Assembly: GCF_017872975.1 (NCBI RefSeq)
Contig: NZ_JAGGJP010000004.1
Span: 62,001 to 126,000, forward strand
Length of the DNA stretch: 64,000 bases
Reading direction: 5' to 3'
Source of the DNA: Rubellimicrobium aerolatum
GTDB lineage: Bacteria > Pseudomonadota > Alphaproteobacteria > Rhodobacterales > Rhodobacteraceae
The notes under the pieces were generated by a model that saw nothing but the letters and a program-made list of their open reading frames with translations, ran no database searches and was not told the origin of the DNA. How positions within the stretch are numbered: position 1 is the first letter of the stretch; the number at the start of each line of letters is the position of its first letter. Shown here one piece after another: positions 29,605 to 39,103 of the stretch. The translations under genes and the position numbers were made by a program.

Positions 29605-31182
29605 TCAGCCTCCCAGCTTCACGTTGTCGATGCCCACCATCCGGTCGTAGGCCCAATAGAGGAGCAGCACCACCGCCAGCAGGATAGTCCCCAGCGCCGC
29701 CGCCAGCCCCCAGTTGAGGGAATCCGAGATGTGATAGGCGATCCGGTTGGAGATGAAGACGCCCTTGGTCCCGCCCACCAGCTCGGGCGTGATGTAGTAG
29801 CCGATGGCCAGGATGAAGACGAGGATCGACCCCGCCCCGATGCCGGGGATCGACTGCGGGAAATAGACCCGCCAGAACGCCGTCCAGTCGTTCGCGCCCA
29901 GGGACTTCGCCGCGCGCACATAGGTCGGCGGGATGCCCTTCATCACCGAATAGAGCGGCAGGATCATGAACGGCAGCAGGATATGCGTCATCGCGATGAT
30001 CGTGCCGGTCTGGTTGTTGATGAGAGCGAGCCGCCCGTCGTTGCCGATGAGGCCCGCCCAGACCAGCAGGTCATTGATGACCCCCTGCTGTTGCAGCAGC
30101 ACCTTCCAGGCGCTTGTCCGCACAAGCAGCGAGGTCCAGAACGGCAGCAGCACCAGGATCATCAGCAGGTTCGCCGACCGCATCGGCAGCGACGCCAGCA
30201 GGAAGGCCACCGGATAGCCCAGCAGGATGCAGGTCGCCGTGATCGTGACCGACAGGATCATCGTGCGGACGAAGAGCTGGAGGTAGATCCGATCCCCCTC
30301 CGGCCGCATCTCGACCCCGTCCGGCCCCATCTGGAGATCGACGGCGTTGAGGTAGTAGCCCGCTGTCACGCGCGGCGAGAAGGTCCGCAGCAGGTCCCAG
30401 ATCGCCGGCTCGCCCCATCCCGCATCGTCGGCGATGAACTCGTCGCGCAGCGACACGGACTCGAAGCCCGCCACGTCCACCGCCGGCAGCCCCGGCGCCT
30501 GCGCGCCCGAAGCGAGATCCCGATACAGCGCCGCGTATACGACGTCGCCCAGCTCCTCCGCCGCCGGGTCGTCGCCGCCCAGCTCCGCCGTGAATCCCGC
30601 CCAGGCGTCGTAGGCGTCCGCCGTCCTCGGCAGCGCCTCGCGCACCGCCGGATCGGCCATCCACACCGCCCAGCGCGCCGGATCGACCAGCGCCGGGTCG
30701 GCGTCCTCGAACTGCTCGGCGTAGATGTCCGTGCCGAAGCGGCCCACGGCCCGCCCCGCGCCCCGGAACATCGACGACGCCCCGCCCATCTCGTAGTTGA
30801 GCCGCGACCCGAGCTGCGTGTGGACCTTGTATTCCTCGGCCACCACGAGATCGGCGTAAAGCGCCTCGAAGACGGCCTCGCCCGGCACCTCGGCCGGATC
30901 GTCGCGCAGGGCGACCACCGTGCGCGGCAGGGTGTCCGGCACGATGCCGTTCTGCACCGACCGCAGCAGCATGTCGCCGATGGGCAGCACGAAGCTCACG
31001 ACGATGAACAGCAGCAGCGGCGCGATCAGCAGCAGCGCCCGCATTTTCTGCCGTCGCAACGACCGCGCGAGGCTCGCCTTCAGCGGCGTCCCGTCCGCCG
31101 CCACCATCGGGCCGGGGGTCGCCGCCGCCCCTCGCGCCCCGAGCCCCGCGGGCATCCCGCCCGTCACCGTCGCGTCGGCCAT
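29605..31182 (-). CDS. Polyamine-type ABC transporter permease with large periplasmic insert (PotB-like)
   Basis: The product is 525 aa, against about 280-310 for a typical PotB. The first helix is at residues ~48-68 (RALLLIAPLLLFIVVSFVLP); the five core helices follow after residue ~305. Between them lie ~230 residues with no membrane segment, predicted periplasmic. The EAA loop KSLGANDWTAFWRVYFP is intact. The start ATG at 31182 has an AAGGGGGTGA ribosome-binding site. Its partner is the PotC-like permease immediately downstream; the binding-protein gene lies 54 bp upstream. Confidence 0.9.
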   Translation of the reverse strand: MADATVTGGMPAGLGARGAAATPGPMVAADGTPLKASLARSLRRQKMRALLLIAPLLLFIVVSFVLPIGDMLLRSVQNGIVPDTLPRTVVALRDDPAEVPGEAVFEALYADLVVAEEYKVHTQLGSRLNYEMGGASSMFRGAGRAVGRFGTDIYAEQFEDADPALVDPARWAVWMADPAVREALPRTADAYDAWAGFTAELGGDDPAAEELGDVVYAALYRDLASGAQAPGLPAVDVAGFESVSLRDEFIADDAGWGEPAIWDLLRTFSPRVTAGYYLNAVDLQMGPDGVEMRPEGDRIYLQLFVRTMILSVTITATCILLGYPVAFLLASLPMRSANLLMILVLLPFWTSLLVRTSAWKVLLQQQGVINDLLVWAGLIGNDGRLALINNQTGTIIAMTHILLPFMILPLYSVMKGIPPTYVRAAKSLGANDWTAFWRVYFPQSIPGIGAGSILVFILAIGYYITPELVGGTKGVFISNRIAYHISDSLNWGLAAALGTILLAVVLLLYWAYDRMVGIDNVKLGG

Positions 31183-31236
31183 GCCGTCACCCCCTTCGCC
31201 GGTCGGGCGGGGCCCCGAGAGGCCCCGCCGCAAGTG

Positions 31237-32379
31237 TCACTGGGCGAGCCAGTTCTGGAACGTCGCCTCGACCTCGTCCTGGTGGTCGGCCCACCATTCG
31301 ATGTTGTTGACGAGGAAGTTCTTCATGTTGTCCGGGTTGGTCGGCATGAACGGCGCCATCTCGATGCCCAGCTCGGCGTGGGTGGACACCAGCGGCTGCG
31401 ACGAGGCCCGCGCCGGGCCGTAGGCGATGTACTTCGCTTGATCGGCGAGGCGCTGGGTGTCGGTCGCGAAGTGCAGGAAGTGCATGACGCGGTTCATGCG
31501 CGCCTCGTCCAGCCCCGCCGGCACGATCCAGCCGTCGAAGTCGAAGTTCTGGTAATCCCACAGCATCTCGACCGGCTGCCCCTGCTCGGCGATGACCGAG
31601 AACAGCCGCCCGTTGTAGGTGGAGCCGATCACCACTTCCTTGTCGGCCAGCAGTTGCGGCGTCTCCGCCCCGGCCGTCCACCAGATCACGTCGCCCTTGA
31701 TGGTGTCGAGCTTGGCGAGCGCGCGCTCGACGCCGCCCTCCTCCTCCAGCACCTTGTAGACATCCGCCGCCGGCACGCCGTCGCAGATCAGCGCCCATTC
31801 GAGGTTCTTCTTGGGGCTCGCCTGGAGCGACCGCTTGCCGGGGAAGGCCGTCGTGTCGAACACGTCGCACAGGTCGTCCGGCGTCGCGCCGTTCCACTCG
31901 GCCACGTCCGTCCGGTAGCCGAAGGTCGTGGAGAAGTAGATCTGCGGCACGTAGCAGTCGTTGATGAGCGAATCGCCGAAGTCGTCCTCGACCGTGGCGC
32001 CGTCCGCGCCGGGCGCCAGCACCTCGGCCACGTCGATCTCGGCCGCCAGCCCCTCGTCGCAGGCGCGCTGGGCGTCGGGCCCTTCCACGTCCACGAGGTC
32101 GAAGGGCATGTTGCCCGCCTCCTGCGCCGCGCGCAGCTTGGCGATGGCCTCGTTCGACGATTCGTCCCAGGTCACGGCGATGCCGGTCTGGGCGATGTAG
32201 GGCTCCACGTAGGCCTTGAGCTGCGAGTTCTGGTAGGCCCCGCCCCAGGACATGATGACCATGGACTCGGCGCAGCCCTCGCAGGGCGGCAGCTCCGCCG
32301 AGGCGTCCTGCGCGAAGGCCGCGCCCGCCATGGGCAGCAGCGCCAGCGCGGCCGAGCCCATCAGTTTGGTGATCGTCAT
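31237..32379 (-). CDS. Periplasmic solute-binding protein (PotD/F-like)
   Basis: The product is 380 aa. The signal peptide is MTITKLMGSAALALLPMAGA, cleaved after AFA. The mature protein opens with CEGCAESMVIMSWGGAYQNSQ, the SBP_bac_8 pattern seen in spermidine/putrescine binding proteins, and includes DLVDVEGPDAQRACDEG and WWTAGAETPQLLADKEV. It captures the ligand for the two permeases. The CxxC pair (PPCEGC) near the mature N-terminus is unusual and may form a disulphide. The start ATG at 32379 follows AGGGAGAA. Confidence 0.92.
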   Translation of the reverse strand: MTITKLMGSAALALLPMAGAAFAQDASAELPPCEGCAESMVIMSWGGAYQNSQLKAYVEPYIAQTGIAVTWDESSNEAIAKLRAAQEAGNMPFDLVDVEGPDAQRACDEGLAAEIDVAEVLAPGADGATVEDDFGDSLINDCYVPQIYFSTTFGYRTDVAEWNGATPDDLCDVFDTTAFPGKRSLQASPKKNLEWALICDGVPAADVYKVLEEEGGVERALAKLDTIKGDVIWWTAGAETPQLLADKEVVIGSTYNGRLFSVIAEQGQPVEMLWDYQNFDFDGWIVPAGLDEARMNRVMHFLHFATDTQRLADQAKYIAYGPARASSQPLVSTHAELGIEMAPFMPTNPDNMKNFLVNNIEWWADHQDEVEATFQNWLAQ

Positions 32380-32438
32380 TCTACGGTTCTCCCTGTTGAA
32401 CCTTGTTGGTCGTTGCGCCGCCCGAAGGCGGCATCCCC

Positions 32439-33536
<1,098 letters not shown>

Positions 33537-33830
33537 CAACGCCCCACTCCCTCTTGCTCGCGGCCCCCGCCGCACTAGGTCCGGCCGACTTAACCGAGGC
33601 CCCGCGCCGGTGACAAGCCGAGCCGCCGCCACCCGGCCCCCATTCCCCATCACATTCGTCTAGCACACGGGCAGACGCCCAAGAAGCGGGCATTTGGCGG
33701 ACAGGCCCCCCGGCCAGCCGGAGGATGCGCCACGATGTCGTGAGGGATCGTGCCACCGAGGTCGGCATGCGACGCAGGATCGACCGAAAGCGACGGGAAT
33801 GGGCGTGCGGACCCCGGCCCCGGAACGACG
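33537..33830. other. 294-bp gap between the importer operon and the tRNA terminator
   Basis: It must hold the promoter of the minus-strand importer operon. I see no gene and no confident promoter. Confidence 0.5.
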
Positions 33831-33855
33831 AAAGCCTGCCCCGGGGGGCAGGCTT
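33831..33855 (-). terminator. Rho-independent terminator of tRNA-Leu
   Basis: On the minus strand aagcctgcc and ggcaggctt form a 9-bp stem around a GC-rich loop, followed by TTCG. It lies 26 bp past the tRNA 3' end. Confidence 0.8.
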
Positions 33856-33880
33856 CTCGATGGTCGGCCCCGAAGGGCCA

Positions 33881-33967
33881 TGGTGCGGTTGAAAGGACTC
33901 GAACCTTCACGGGTGTTACCCCACAGCGACCTCAACGCTGCGCGTCTACCAATTCCGCCACAACCGC
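33881..33967 (-). tRNA. tRNA-Leu (anticodon GAG)
   Basis: This is a full class II tRNA with encoded CCA. The acceptor stem GCGGTTG pairs with CAACCGC. The D arm is GGAATTGGTAGACGC. The anticodon stem-loop is CAGCG-TTGAGGT-CGCTG, giving anticodon GAG, which reads CUC and CUU. A long variable arm (TGGGGTAACACCC) is typical of tRNA-Leu, and the T loop TTCGAGT is intact. It has its own promoter (33991-34019) and terminator (33831-33855). The neighbouring lipB is on the opposite strand. Confidence 0.95.
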
Positions 33968-33990
33968 ATGTCCTGGCTTGGTGAGCGGCC

Positions 33991-34019
33991 GTATAAACGA
34001 GCCCTTCGGACGCCTGCAA
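33991..34019 (-). promoter_or_regulatory. Promoter of tRNA-Leu
   Basis: On the minus strand TTGCAG (34019-34014) and TTATAC (33996-33991) are separated by exactly 17 bp. Transcription would start near 33984, about 17 bp before the tRNA. Confidence 0.65.
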
Positions 34020-34079
34020 GGGGGGCCGCGCGGTTTTCCCCCTCTTTTCGTGACGTCCGATCCGCGCCATGTGGGGGCC

Positions 34080-34757
34080 ATGGTGGACTGGCGACACAGC
34101 GAGGGGCTCGTCCCCTACCCCGAGGCCCTAGCCTTCATGGAAGCGCGGGCCGAGGCCATCGCGAAGGGCGAGGCCCCCGAGACGGTGTGGCTCCTGGAGC
34201 ATCCCCCCCTCTACACCGCCGGCACCTCCGCCCGCCCCGAGGACCTGACCGACCCCGGCCGCTTCCCGGTCTTCGAGGCGCGGCGCGGCGGGCAATACAC
34301 CTATCACGGCCCCGGCCAGCGCGTGGCCTATGTCATGCTGGACCTGAACCAAAGGGGGCGCGACGTGCGCCGCTTCGTCCGCGACCTCGAAGGGTGGGTC
34401 ATCGACGCCTTGGCCGAGTTCGGCGTCAGGGGCGAGCGGCGCGAGGGCCGCGTCGGCATCTGGGTCACGCGCCCCGACAAGGCCCCGAACCCCGACGGCT
34501 CGGCTCGCGAGGACAAGATCGCCGCCATCGGCATCCGGCTGCGCCGCTGGGTGAGCTTCCATGGCATCGGCATCAACGTGGAGCCGGACCTGTCGCATTT
34601 CGACGGCATCGTCCCCTGCGGCATCCGTGGGCACGGGGTCACCAGCCTCGTGGACCTCGGCCTGCCGGTGTCGATGGGCGACCTCGACGCCGCGCTCCGC
34701 CGGACCTTCGACCGCCGCATGGGCGCTGTTCCCGAAGGAATGGCGCTTCGGGATTGA
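34080..34757 (+). CDS. lipB: Octanoyltransferase of lipoate synthesis
   Basis: The product is 225 aa. It moves octanoyl from acyl-carrier protein to a lysine of lipoyl domains. Family motifs: [33 protein letters not shown], [19 protein letters not shown] [19 protein letters not shown] with the catalytic Lys, and the catalytic Cys in [16 protein letters not shown]. The start ATG at 34080 gives [13 protein letters not shown]; a GTG nine bases upstream is possible. Its stop codon lies inside the FNR-type box of ctaD. Confidence 0.95.
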   Translation: MVDWRHSEGLVPYPEALAFMEARAEAIAKGEAPETVWLLEHPPLYTAGTSARPEDLTDPGRFPVFEARRGGQYTYHGPGQRVAYVMLDLNQRGRDVRRFVRDLEGWVIDALAEFGVRGERREGRVGIWVTRPDKAPNPDGSAREDKIAAIGIRLRRWVSFHGIGINVEPDLSHFDGIVPCGIRGHGVTSLVDLGLPVSMGDLDAALRRTFDRRMGAVPEGMALRD

Positions 34758-34767
34758 CGCAGGTCAA
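34754..34767. promoter_or_regulatory. FNR/CRP-type operator upstream of ctaD
   Basis: TTGACGCAGGTCAA is a perfect TTGAC-N4-GTCAA dyad, the form bound by FnrL-like regulators in alphaproteobacteria. It overlaps the lipB stop codon. Its centre (34760.5) is 41.5 bp before the start predicted from the TAGAAT at 34790, the classic class II activator position. Oxygen-dependent control of cytochrome oxidase would make sense. Confidence 0.65.
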
Positions 34768-34789
34768 CGTCCGCCCCTCCCGGACCCGC

Positions 34790-34795
34790 TAGAAT
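34790..34795 (+). promoter_or_regulatory. Predicted -10 element of ctaD promoter 1
   Basis: TAGAAT, with no good -35 at the right distance; the FNR-type box takes that place, as expected for an activator-dependent promoter. Predicted start near 34802. Confidence 0.45.
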
Positions 34796-34830
34796 CGCCT
34801 CGAAGGCAAGCACCGCGACCCCCTGTCGGC

Positions 34831-34859
34831 TTGCCGGACGGACACGATCAATCTAGAAC
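34831..34859 (+). promoter_or_regulatory. Predicted ctaD promoter 2
   Basis: TTGCCG (34831-34836) and TAGAAC (34854-34859) are 17 bp apart. A start near 34866 would give a leader of about 58 nt, independent of the FNR-type box. Confidence 0.45.
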
Positions 34860-34923
34860 GCGCGGTGTATGGGCCAGGCTCCCGCCGCAGGCCCTCACGA
34901 TTCCTCTCGGGAGAGCCGCCGCA

Positions 34924-36597
34924 ATGGCCGACGCCGCCATCCACACAGACCACCATGACGAGCGGGGGTTCTTCGCCCGCTGGTTCATGTCCACGAACCA
35001 CAAGGACATCGGCATCCTCTACCTCTGGGTGTCGGGTCTCGCCGGCTTCATCGCGGTGGCCTTCACCGTCTACATGCGGATGGAGCTGATGCACCCCGGC
35101 GTGCAGTACATGTGCCTCGAAGGCGCGCGCTTCTGGCCCGCCTCCGACCCGGCCACCTGCACGCCCAACGGCCATCTCTGGAACGTGATGATCACCTACC
35201 ACGGGGTGCTCATGATGTTCTTCGTGGTCATCCCCGGCCTGTTCGGCGGCTTCGGCAACTACCTGATGCCGCTCCAGATCGGCGCGCCGGACATGGCCTT
35301 CCCGCGCCTCAACAACCTGTCGTTCTGGCTCTTCGTGGCCGGCACCACGCTGGGCGTGGCCTCCTGGCTGTCGCCGGGCGGCGACGGGCAGAACGGCGCG
35401 GGCGTGGGCTGGGTGCTCTACCCGCCGCTCTCGACCTCGGACGGCGGCATGGCGATGGACCTCGCGATCTTCGCGGTGCACCTGTCGGGCGCCTCGTCGA
35501 TCCTGGGCGCCATCAACATCATCACCACCTTCCTGAACATGCGCGCCCCCGGCATGACGCTGTTCAAGGTGCCGCTCTTCGCCTGGTCGATCTTCGTGAC
35601 CGCCTGGCTGATCCTCCTGGCCCTGCCCGTGCTGGCCGGCGCGATCACCATGCTGCTGACCGACCGCAACTTCGGGACGACCTTCTTCCAGCCCTCGGGC
35701 GGCGGCGACCCCGTGCTCTACCAGCACATCCTGTGGTTCTTCGGCCACCCCGAGGTCTACATCGTCATCATCCCGGGCTTCGGGATCATCTCCCACGTCG
35801 TCGCGACCTTCTCCAAGAAGCCGGTGTTCGGCTACCTGCCGATGGTCTGGGCGATGATCGCGATCGGCGTGCTGGGCTTCGTCGTGTGGGCGCACCACAT
35901 GTACACGGCCGGGATGTCGCTCACCCAGCAATCCTACTTCATGCTGGCCACCATGGTCATCGCGGTGCCCACCGGCGTGAAGATCTTCTCGTGGATCGCC
36001 ACGATGTGGGGCGGCTCCATCGAGTTCAAGACGCCCATGCTCTGGGCCATCGGCTTCATCTTCGTGTTCACCATGGGCGGCGTGACCGGCGTGGTGCTGT
36101 CGCAGGCCCCGATCGACCGCTACTACCACGACACCTACTACGTCGTGGCCCACTTCCACTACGTGATGTCGCTGGGCGCGGTCTTCGCGATCTTCGCGGG
36201 CCTCTACTTCTACCTGCCCAAGTTCAGCGGCCGGATGATGCCGGAATGGGTCGGCCGGGTGCACTTCACGCTGTTCTTCATCGGCGCCAACGTCACCTTC
36301 TTCCCGCAGCACTTCCTGGGCCGCCAGGGGATGCCGCGCCGCTACATCGACTACCCGGAGGCCTTCGCCACTTGGCACTACGTCTCGTCGATCGGCGCCT
36401 TCATCGCCTTCGCCTCGTTCCTGTTCTTCATCGTGATGCTGTTCTACGTCCTGCTGACGCAGAAGCGCACCGCGCCGGCGAACCCCTGGAACGAATGGGC
36501 CGACACGCTCGAATGGACGCTCCCGTCCCCCCCGCCCGAGCACACGTTCGAGATCCTGCCCAAGCCCTCCGACTGGAGCCGCGGCCACAGCCACTAG
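34924..36597 (+). CDS. ctaD: Cytochrome c oxidase subunit I (aa3 type)
   Basis: The product is 557 aa with twelve predicted membrane helices. It is the catalytic subunit of the respiratory terminal oxidase. Haem and copper ligands: [10 protein letters not shown] (haem a His), [10 protein letters not shown] (CuB His cross-linked to Tyr), WAHHMYTAG (two CuB His) and VAHFHYVMS (haem a3 and haem a His). Proton-channel residues such as GNYLMPL and SLTQQ are also seen. The start ATG at 34924 has a GGGAGAG ribosome-binding site. As in other Rhodobacteraceae it stands alone, away from ctaC, ctaB and ctaE. Confidence 0.97.
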   Translation: MADAAIHTDHHDERGFFARWFMSTNHKDIGILYLWVSGLAGFIAVAFTVYMRMELMHPGVQYMCLEGARFWPASDPATCTPNGHLWNVMITYHGVLMMFFVVIPGLFGGFGNYLMPLQIGAPDMAFPRLNNLSFWLFVAGTTLGVASWLSPGGDGQNGAGVGWVLYPPLSTSDGGMAMDLAIFAVHLSGASSILGAINIITTFLNMRAPGMTLFKVPLFAWSIFVTAWLILLALPVLAGAITMLLTDRNFGTTFFQPSGGGDPVLYQHILWFFGHPEVYIVIIPGFGIISHVVATFSKKPVFGYLPMVWAMIAIGVLGFVVWAHHMYTAGMSLTQQSYFMLATMVIAVPTGVKIFSWIATMWGGSIEFKTPMLWAIGFIFVFTMGGVTGVVLSQAPIDRYYHDTYYVVAHFHYVMSLGAVFAIFAGLYFYLPKFSGRMMPEWVGRVHFTLFFIGANVTFFPQHFLGRQGMPRRYIDYPEAFATWHYVSSIGAFIAFASFLFFIVMLFYVLLTQKRTAPANPWNEWADTLEWTLPSPPPEHTFEILPKPSDWSRGHSH

Positions 36598-36621
36598 GCC
36601 GCCGGCCTCCCGGGATCGACA

Positions 36622-36649
36622 GGAAGGCCCCGCCCCGCCGGGGCCTTCC
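36622..36649 (+). terminator. Hairpin after ctaD
   Basis: ggaaggcccc and ggggccttcc form a perfect 10-bp stem with an 8-base loop, 25 bp after the ctaD stop. No T-tract follows, so termination may be partial. Confidence 0.6.
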
Positions 36650-36650
36650 G

Positions 36651-36688
36651 CGTTCTGGGGCCGCGTTCTGGGGCCGCGTTCTGGGGCC
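36651..36688. repeat. Three 13-bp tandem repeats
   Basis: cgttctggggccg occurs three times in a row (the last copy lacks its final base), directly after the ctaD hairpin. Confidence 0.85.
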
Positions 36689-36755
36689 TTGACGCCGCCG
36701 CCCCGCCCCTAGTTCGCTGGCAGCCAGGAGGAGCGCAGGAGGGACGACGGACGCC

Positions 36756-37259
36756 ATGCCCTACCAATGGACGGACCCCACTCCGACCGAGGGGACGCCG
36801 AGGCCGGTCGCCCAGCTCCGGCTCTGGCCGCACCGCTCCCTGCCCCGCCGGGGCTTCGCCGCCTTCTTCGGGGTCTCGGGGGCGCTGGCCGCGCTGCCGC
36901 TCCTGACGATGCTGGGCTCGCCCGTCCTTTGGGGCCTCCTGCCCTTCGTCCTGCTCACCTTCACGGCGCTCTGGTTCGCCCTCCAGCTCACCTACCGCTC
37001 GGGCGAGGTGCGCGAGGAGTTGCGCCTCTGGCCCGACCGCATCCTCCTCACCCGGCACGACCCCCGCCGCCCGCCCCGCCGCTGGGAGGCCAACCCCCAC
37101 TGGGTCCGCGCCGCCCTGCACGAGACGGGCGGCCCCGTGCCCAACTACCTCACCCTCTCCGGCTCCGGCCGCACCGTGGAGATCGGCGCCTTCCTGAGCG
37201 AGGACGAGCGCCTGATCCTCAAGCCCGAGCTGGAGAACGCGCTCCGCCGCCTGCGCTGA
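36756..37259 (+). CDS. DUF2244 membrane protein
   Basis: The product is 167 aa. Opening motifs QLRLWPHRSLPRRGFAAFF, two membrane helices (about 33-55 and 59-78), then a short soluble domain with ELRLWPDRILL and RRWEANPHWVRAAL. This matches DUF2244, a small alphaproteobacterial inner-membrane family often found near cytochrome oxidase genes; here it follows ctaD by 158 bp. A role in oxidase assembly or envelope function is inference only. The ribosome-binding site is weak just before the ATG, though several AGGAGG-like sequences lie 20-30 bp upstream. Confidence 0.85.
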   Translation: MPYQWTDPTPTEGTPRPVAQLRLWPHRSLPRRGFAAFFGVSGALAALPLLTMLGSPVLWGLLPFVLLTFTALWFALQLTYRSGEVREELRLWPDRILLTRHDPRRPPRRWEANPHWVRAALHETGGPVPNYLTLSGSGRTVEIGAFLSEDERLILKPELENALRRLR

Positions 37260-37266
37260 TCCCGCC

Positions 37267-37725
37267 TCAGCCCAGCCGCGCCTTGACCATCGGCCCGGCC
37301 CTGCCGAAGTCCATGGCGCCCGCGTGCCTCGCCTTCAGCGCCGCCATCACCCGGCCCATGTCCTTGATCGACGCCGCCCCCGTCTCGGCGATGGCTGCCG
37401 CGATGGCCTGCTCCGTCTCGGCCTCCGAGAGCTGGCGCGGCAGGAACTCCTCGATCACCACCACCTCGGCCCGCTCCTTGCCCGCCAGGTCCGCGCGCCC
37501 GGCGTCGTCGTAGGCCCGCGCGCTCTCCCCCCGCTGCTTGACCATCCGGGCCAGCACCGCGACCACGGCCTCGTCCGGCACCGGCGAGGGTTGCCCCTCC
37601 CCCCGCGCGGCGATGTCGCGGTCCCTGATGGCCGAGCTCATCAGCCGCAGCACGCCCAGGCGATCCGCTGCCCTGGCCCGCATGGCCTCCTTGAGCTGCT
37701 CGTTGATCCGCGCGCGCAGGTCCAT
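37267..37725 (-). CDS. GatB/YqeY domain protein
   Basis: The product is 152 aa, the standalone YqeY type: MDLRARINEQLKEAMRA at the N-terminus, LGVLRLMSSAIRDRDI, then KQRGESARAYDDAGR and FLPRQLSEAETEQ. The C-terminus GRVMAALKARHAGAMDFG is the region shared with the tail of GatB of the amidotransferase. It probably binds tRNA; its exact role is unknown. The ATG at 37725 follows AAGGAG. It is divergent from carA. Confidence 0.92.
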   Translation of the reverse strand: MDLRARINEQLKEAMRARAADRLGVLRLMSSAIRDRDIAARGEGQPSPVPDEAVVAVLARMVKQRGESARAYDDAGRADLAGKERAEVVVIEEFLPRQLSEAETEQAIAAAIAETGAASIKDMGRVMAALKARHAGAMDFGRAGPMVKARLG

Positions 37726-37860
37726 GGCCCTCTCCTTCTTGCTGCCAGGGCGGTCATAGGACCCGCGACCCCCTGGCGCAATCGGCCCGCCCCGTCCCCC
37801 GCTTGACCCCCGCGCCCCGCCCGCGTAGGGGGTGCCCGATCCACGGAAGGGAAGCCCGTC

Positions 37861-39018
<1,158 letters not shown>

Positions 39019-39033
39019 AGATACGGTTAAGCC

Positions 39034-39059
39034 AACGCGCGATCGCTTAATCGCGCGTT
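39034..39059. promoter_or_regulatory. Perfect 10-bp inverted repeat between carA and a glycosyltransferase gene
   Basis: aacgcgcgat and atcgcgcgtt flank a 6-base loop (cgctta), 15 bp after the carA stop and 44 bp before the next ATG. It could end carA transcription or serve as an operator for the next gene. No T-tract follows. Confidence 0.55.
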
Positions 39060-39103
39060 AACCGCCCTCCGGCATCCTTTTCCCCAGCAAAGGAGGAAAA
39101 GGC

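Noticed and set aside
33884-33967. tRNA-Leu as an integration site
   Set aside because: No integrase, direct repeat of the tRNA end or GC shift was seen on either side.
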